From positions 1 through 55,522 of the forward strand of contig NZ_QGMZ01000041.1 of NCBI RefSeq assembly GCF_003173335.1: DNA of 55,522 bases, written 5' to 3'. Position numbers and translations under genes: made by a program. The notes below the pieces were generated by a model. That model worked only from the letters and a program-made list of their open reading frames with translations, was not told the DNA's origin and did no database searches. Positions within the stretch are counted from its first letter, which is position 1. The number at the start of each line of letters is the position of its first letter. Source of the DNA: Methanospirillum stamsii. GTDB lineage: Archaea; Halobacteriota; Methanomicrobia; Methanomicrobiales; Methanospirillaceae. This document shows positions 54,656 through 55,522 of the stretch, piece after piece.

Positions 54656-54667
54656 GTTAGCTCTAAC
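54656..54667. promoter_or_regulatory. Small dyad between MarR and CMD genes
   Basis: GTTAG, two bases, CTAAC is a perfect 5-base inverted repeat directly after the MarR stop, followed by a TATA-like CTTTTTATTG (54669-54678) that could serve the next gene. It is short, so weak as evidence of an operator. Confidence 0.3.
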
Positions 54668-54701
54668 AAACTTTTTATTGATGAGAGGCCAACACTTTTA
54701 T

Positions 54702-55082
54702 ATGGACCAGGAAAGAATGGAAATCGGTCTGAGAAAATTAAAAGATGTGGATGGAAAGGCTGGAGAAGAGGTCTATGAGAGGATTAGTAAAATCTCGCCA
54801 TTTATGGCGGGTTTTTTAGTAGAGTCATTTGGTGATGTATATTCTATCCCGGCCATTGATGATAAAACCAGGGAGATTGCGGTTATTGGAGCACTCACCG
54901 CTCTTGGGTATGCAATTCCACAATTAAAAGTTCATATCCATGCCGGACTTAATGTCGGACTTTCAAAGGAAGAGATCCTTGCGATTATTAATACAATAGG
55001 TATTTACGCCGGATTTCCTGCTGCTCTGAATGCCCTGTTTGCAGCACAGGAAGTATTTGATGAAGCGGGACTGAAAAAGTGA
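54702..55082 (+). CDS. Carboxymuconolactone decarboxylase (CMD) family protein
   Basis: A helical alkylhydroperoxidase/CMD fold: FMAGFLVESFGDVYSIPAID, REIAVIGALTALGYAIPQLK, and HIHAGLNVGLSKEEILAIIN. The CxxC pair of AhpD peroxidases is absent, so a peroxidase role is unlikely; the family function without Cys is unclear. The ATG at 54702 fits the family start (MDQERMEIGLRKLKDVDG) and the TATA-like run; ATG 54681 is an alternative. It is probably regulated by the MarR gene next to it. Confidence 0.85.
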   Translation: MDQERMEIGLRKLKDVDGKAGEEVYERISKISPFMAGFLVESFGDVYSIPAIDDKTREIAVIGALTALGYAIPQLKVHIHAGLNVGLSKEEILAIINTIGIYAGFPAALNALFAAQEVFDEAGLKK

Positions 55083-55233
55083 CATTGTTCAGGTTCAATT
55101 TAGGATATTTAAAGATTTACTCTCTAAATTAATTATAATTTTCTAATTATGGGTATTAGTTTAGGTTTTTTTCCGCTCCTGAAAGGATGCAAAGCATTTT
55201 AAATCAAAAAGGTCTGTAAAAAAGTACAGATCT

Positions 55234-55521
55234 ATGTCGGATCAAATTAGTGACATTTGTCAGGTTTTTTTTATAAAGTATAAAACACTGTCTCTAATTT
55301 TTTTTATTATTCTTGCAGTTTTTTTAGAATTTCTTATTCATTACATCTTCCGAATATCCACAGTTTACATCCATTTTATTTATCTTTTAGTTGTACTTGC
55401 TGCTATCTGGTATCAGCGCAGAGCGATATACCTGGCACTTCTATTTGGAATTATTCATGTTGCAATTATAGTTAGTTGCAATACTTTCTATACTATTGAA
55501 TTTAAATATGGTTTATGGTAA
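55234..55521 (+). CDS. Short membrane protein, possible N-terminal fragment of a sensor
   Basis: A start ATG and about three membrane segments (LSLIFFIILAVFLEFLIHYI, YIHFIYLLVVLAAIWYQRRA, LALLFGIIHVAIIVSC) in 95 residues. The stop TAA ends one base before the window edge, so it is present but the downstream sequence is not visible. This segment resembles the N-terminal membrane part of PAS sensor kinases in such genomes, and a longer gene could continue in another frame past the edge. Either a small membrane protein or a broken sensor. Confidence 0.55.
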   Translation: MSDQISDICQVFFIKYKTLSLIFFIILAVFLEFLIHYIFRISTVYIHFIYLLVVLAAIWYQRRAIYLALLFGIIHVAIIVSCNTFYTIEFKYGLW

Positions 55522-55522
55522 A

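Noticed and set aside
1-55522. Insertion sequences, prophage or tRNA genes
   Set aside because: No transposase, integrase other than Cas1, terminal repeats or tRNA cloverleaf was recognised in the reading; a short tRNA could still be missed by eye.

Overview
The window reads as chromosome from a methanogenic archaeon, most likely a Methanospirillum-like member of the Methanomicrobiales. This is inferred, not proven: there is no rRNA or tRNA gene here. The pointers are many PAS/receiver/histidine-kinase proteins, a UroD-type methyltransferase with a B12-binding corrinoid protein, MNT/HEPN toxin-antitoxin pairs, surface proteins with archaeal-looking signal peptides, AT-rich TATA-type promoter boxes, and frequent short overlaps between genes.

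Left flank (1-5062): the end of a PAS sensor, a MerR-type regulator with a GyrI-like effector domain, a small unknown gene, a large receiver-multi-PAS protein, and an AbrB/PIN toxin-antitoxin pair whose toxin is frameshifted.

CRISPR block (5244-20082, all on the plus strand): a CARF-wHTH protein and a CARF-HEPN (TM1812/Csx1-type) ribonuclease lead into array 1 (12 repeats, 11 spacers). An AT-rich two-gene cassette of unknown function follows, then cas1-cas2, then about 880 bases without a clear gene. After that comes a complete type III-A operon (cas10/csm1, csm2, csm3, csm4, csm5, cas6), and then array 2 (15 repeats, 14 spacers). The two arrays have almost the same 128-base leader and repeats that differ at one base. 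Cas10 keeps its HD and GGDD motifs, so cyclic oligoadenylate signalling to the two CARF proteins is expected. Spacers 1 and 2 of array 1 come from overlapping protospacers. The 83-aa/267-aa cassette between array 1 and cas1 is an undescribed candidate.

Middle (20083-38083): a DUF2225-like zinc protein; a 58-aa gene on the minus strand; a minus-strand operon of EFR1-type flavodoxin-ferredoxin, NudC-type NUDIX hydrolase and TetR regulator; an erythromycin-esterase fragment; a propeller hybrid kinase facing a solute-binding protein; ClpB; two HEPN/MNT pairs on either side of an eroded surface-protein gene; a PEGA protein; and a membrane kinase-like gene broken in an A-run.

Right part (38316-55521): a polysaccharide-like module (TPR lipoprotein, GT2 synthase with a T2SSE_N-like domain, receiver, kinase, divergent GH26-like hydrolase). 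Next is a minus-strand operon of corrinoid protein, UroD-type methyltransferase and a kinase with a DUF1638-like N-terminus, which is the most unusual signalling arrangement in the window. Then an MFS transporter, a cupin, tandem secreted paralogues with a duplicated upstream inverted repeat, a secreted protein, a MarR-CMD pair and a short membrane protein ending at the window edge.
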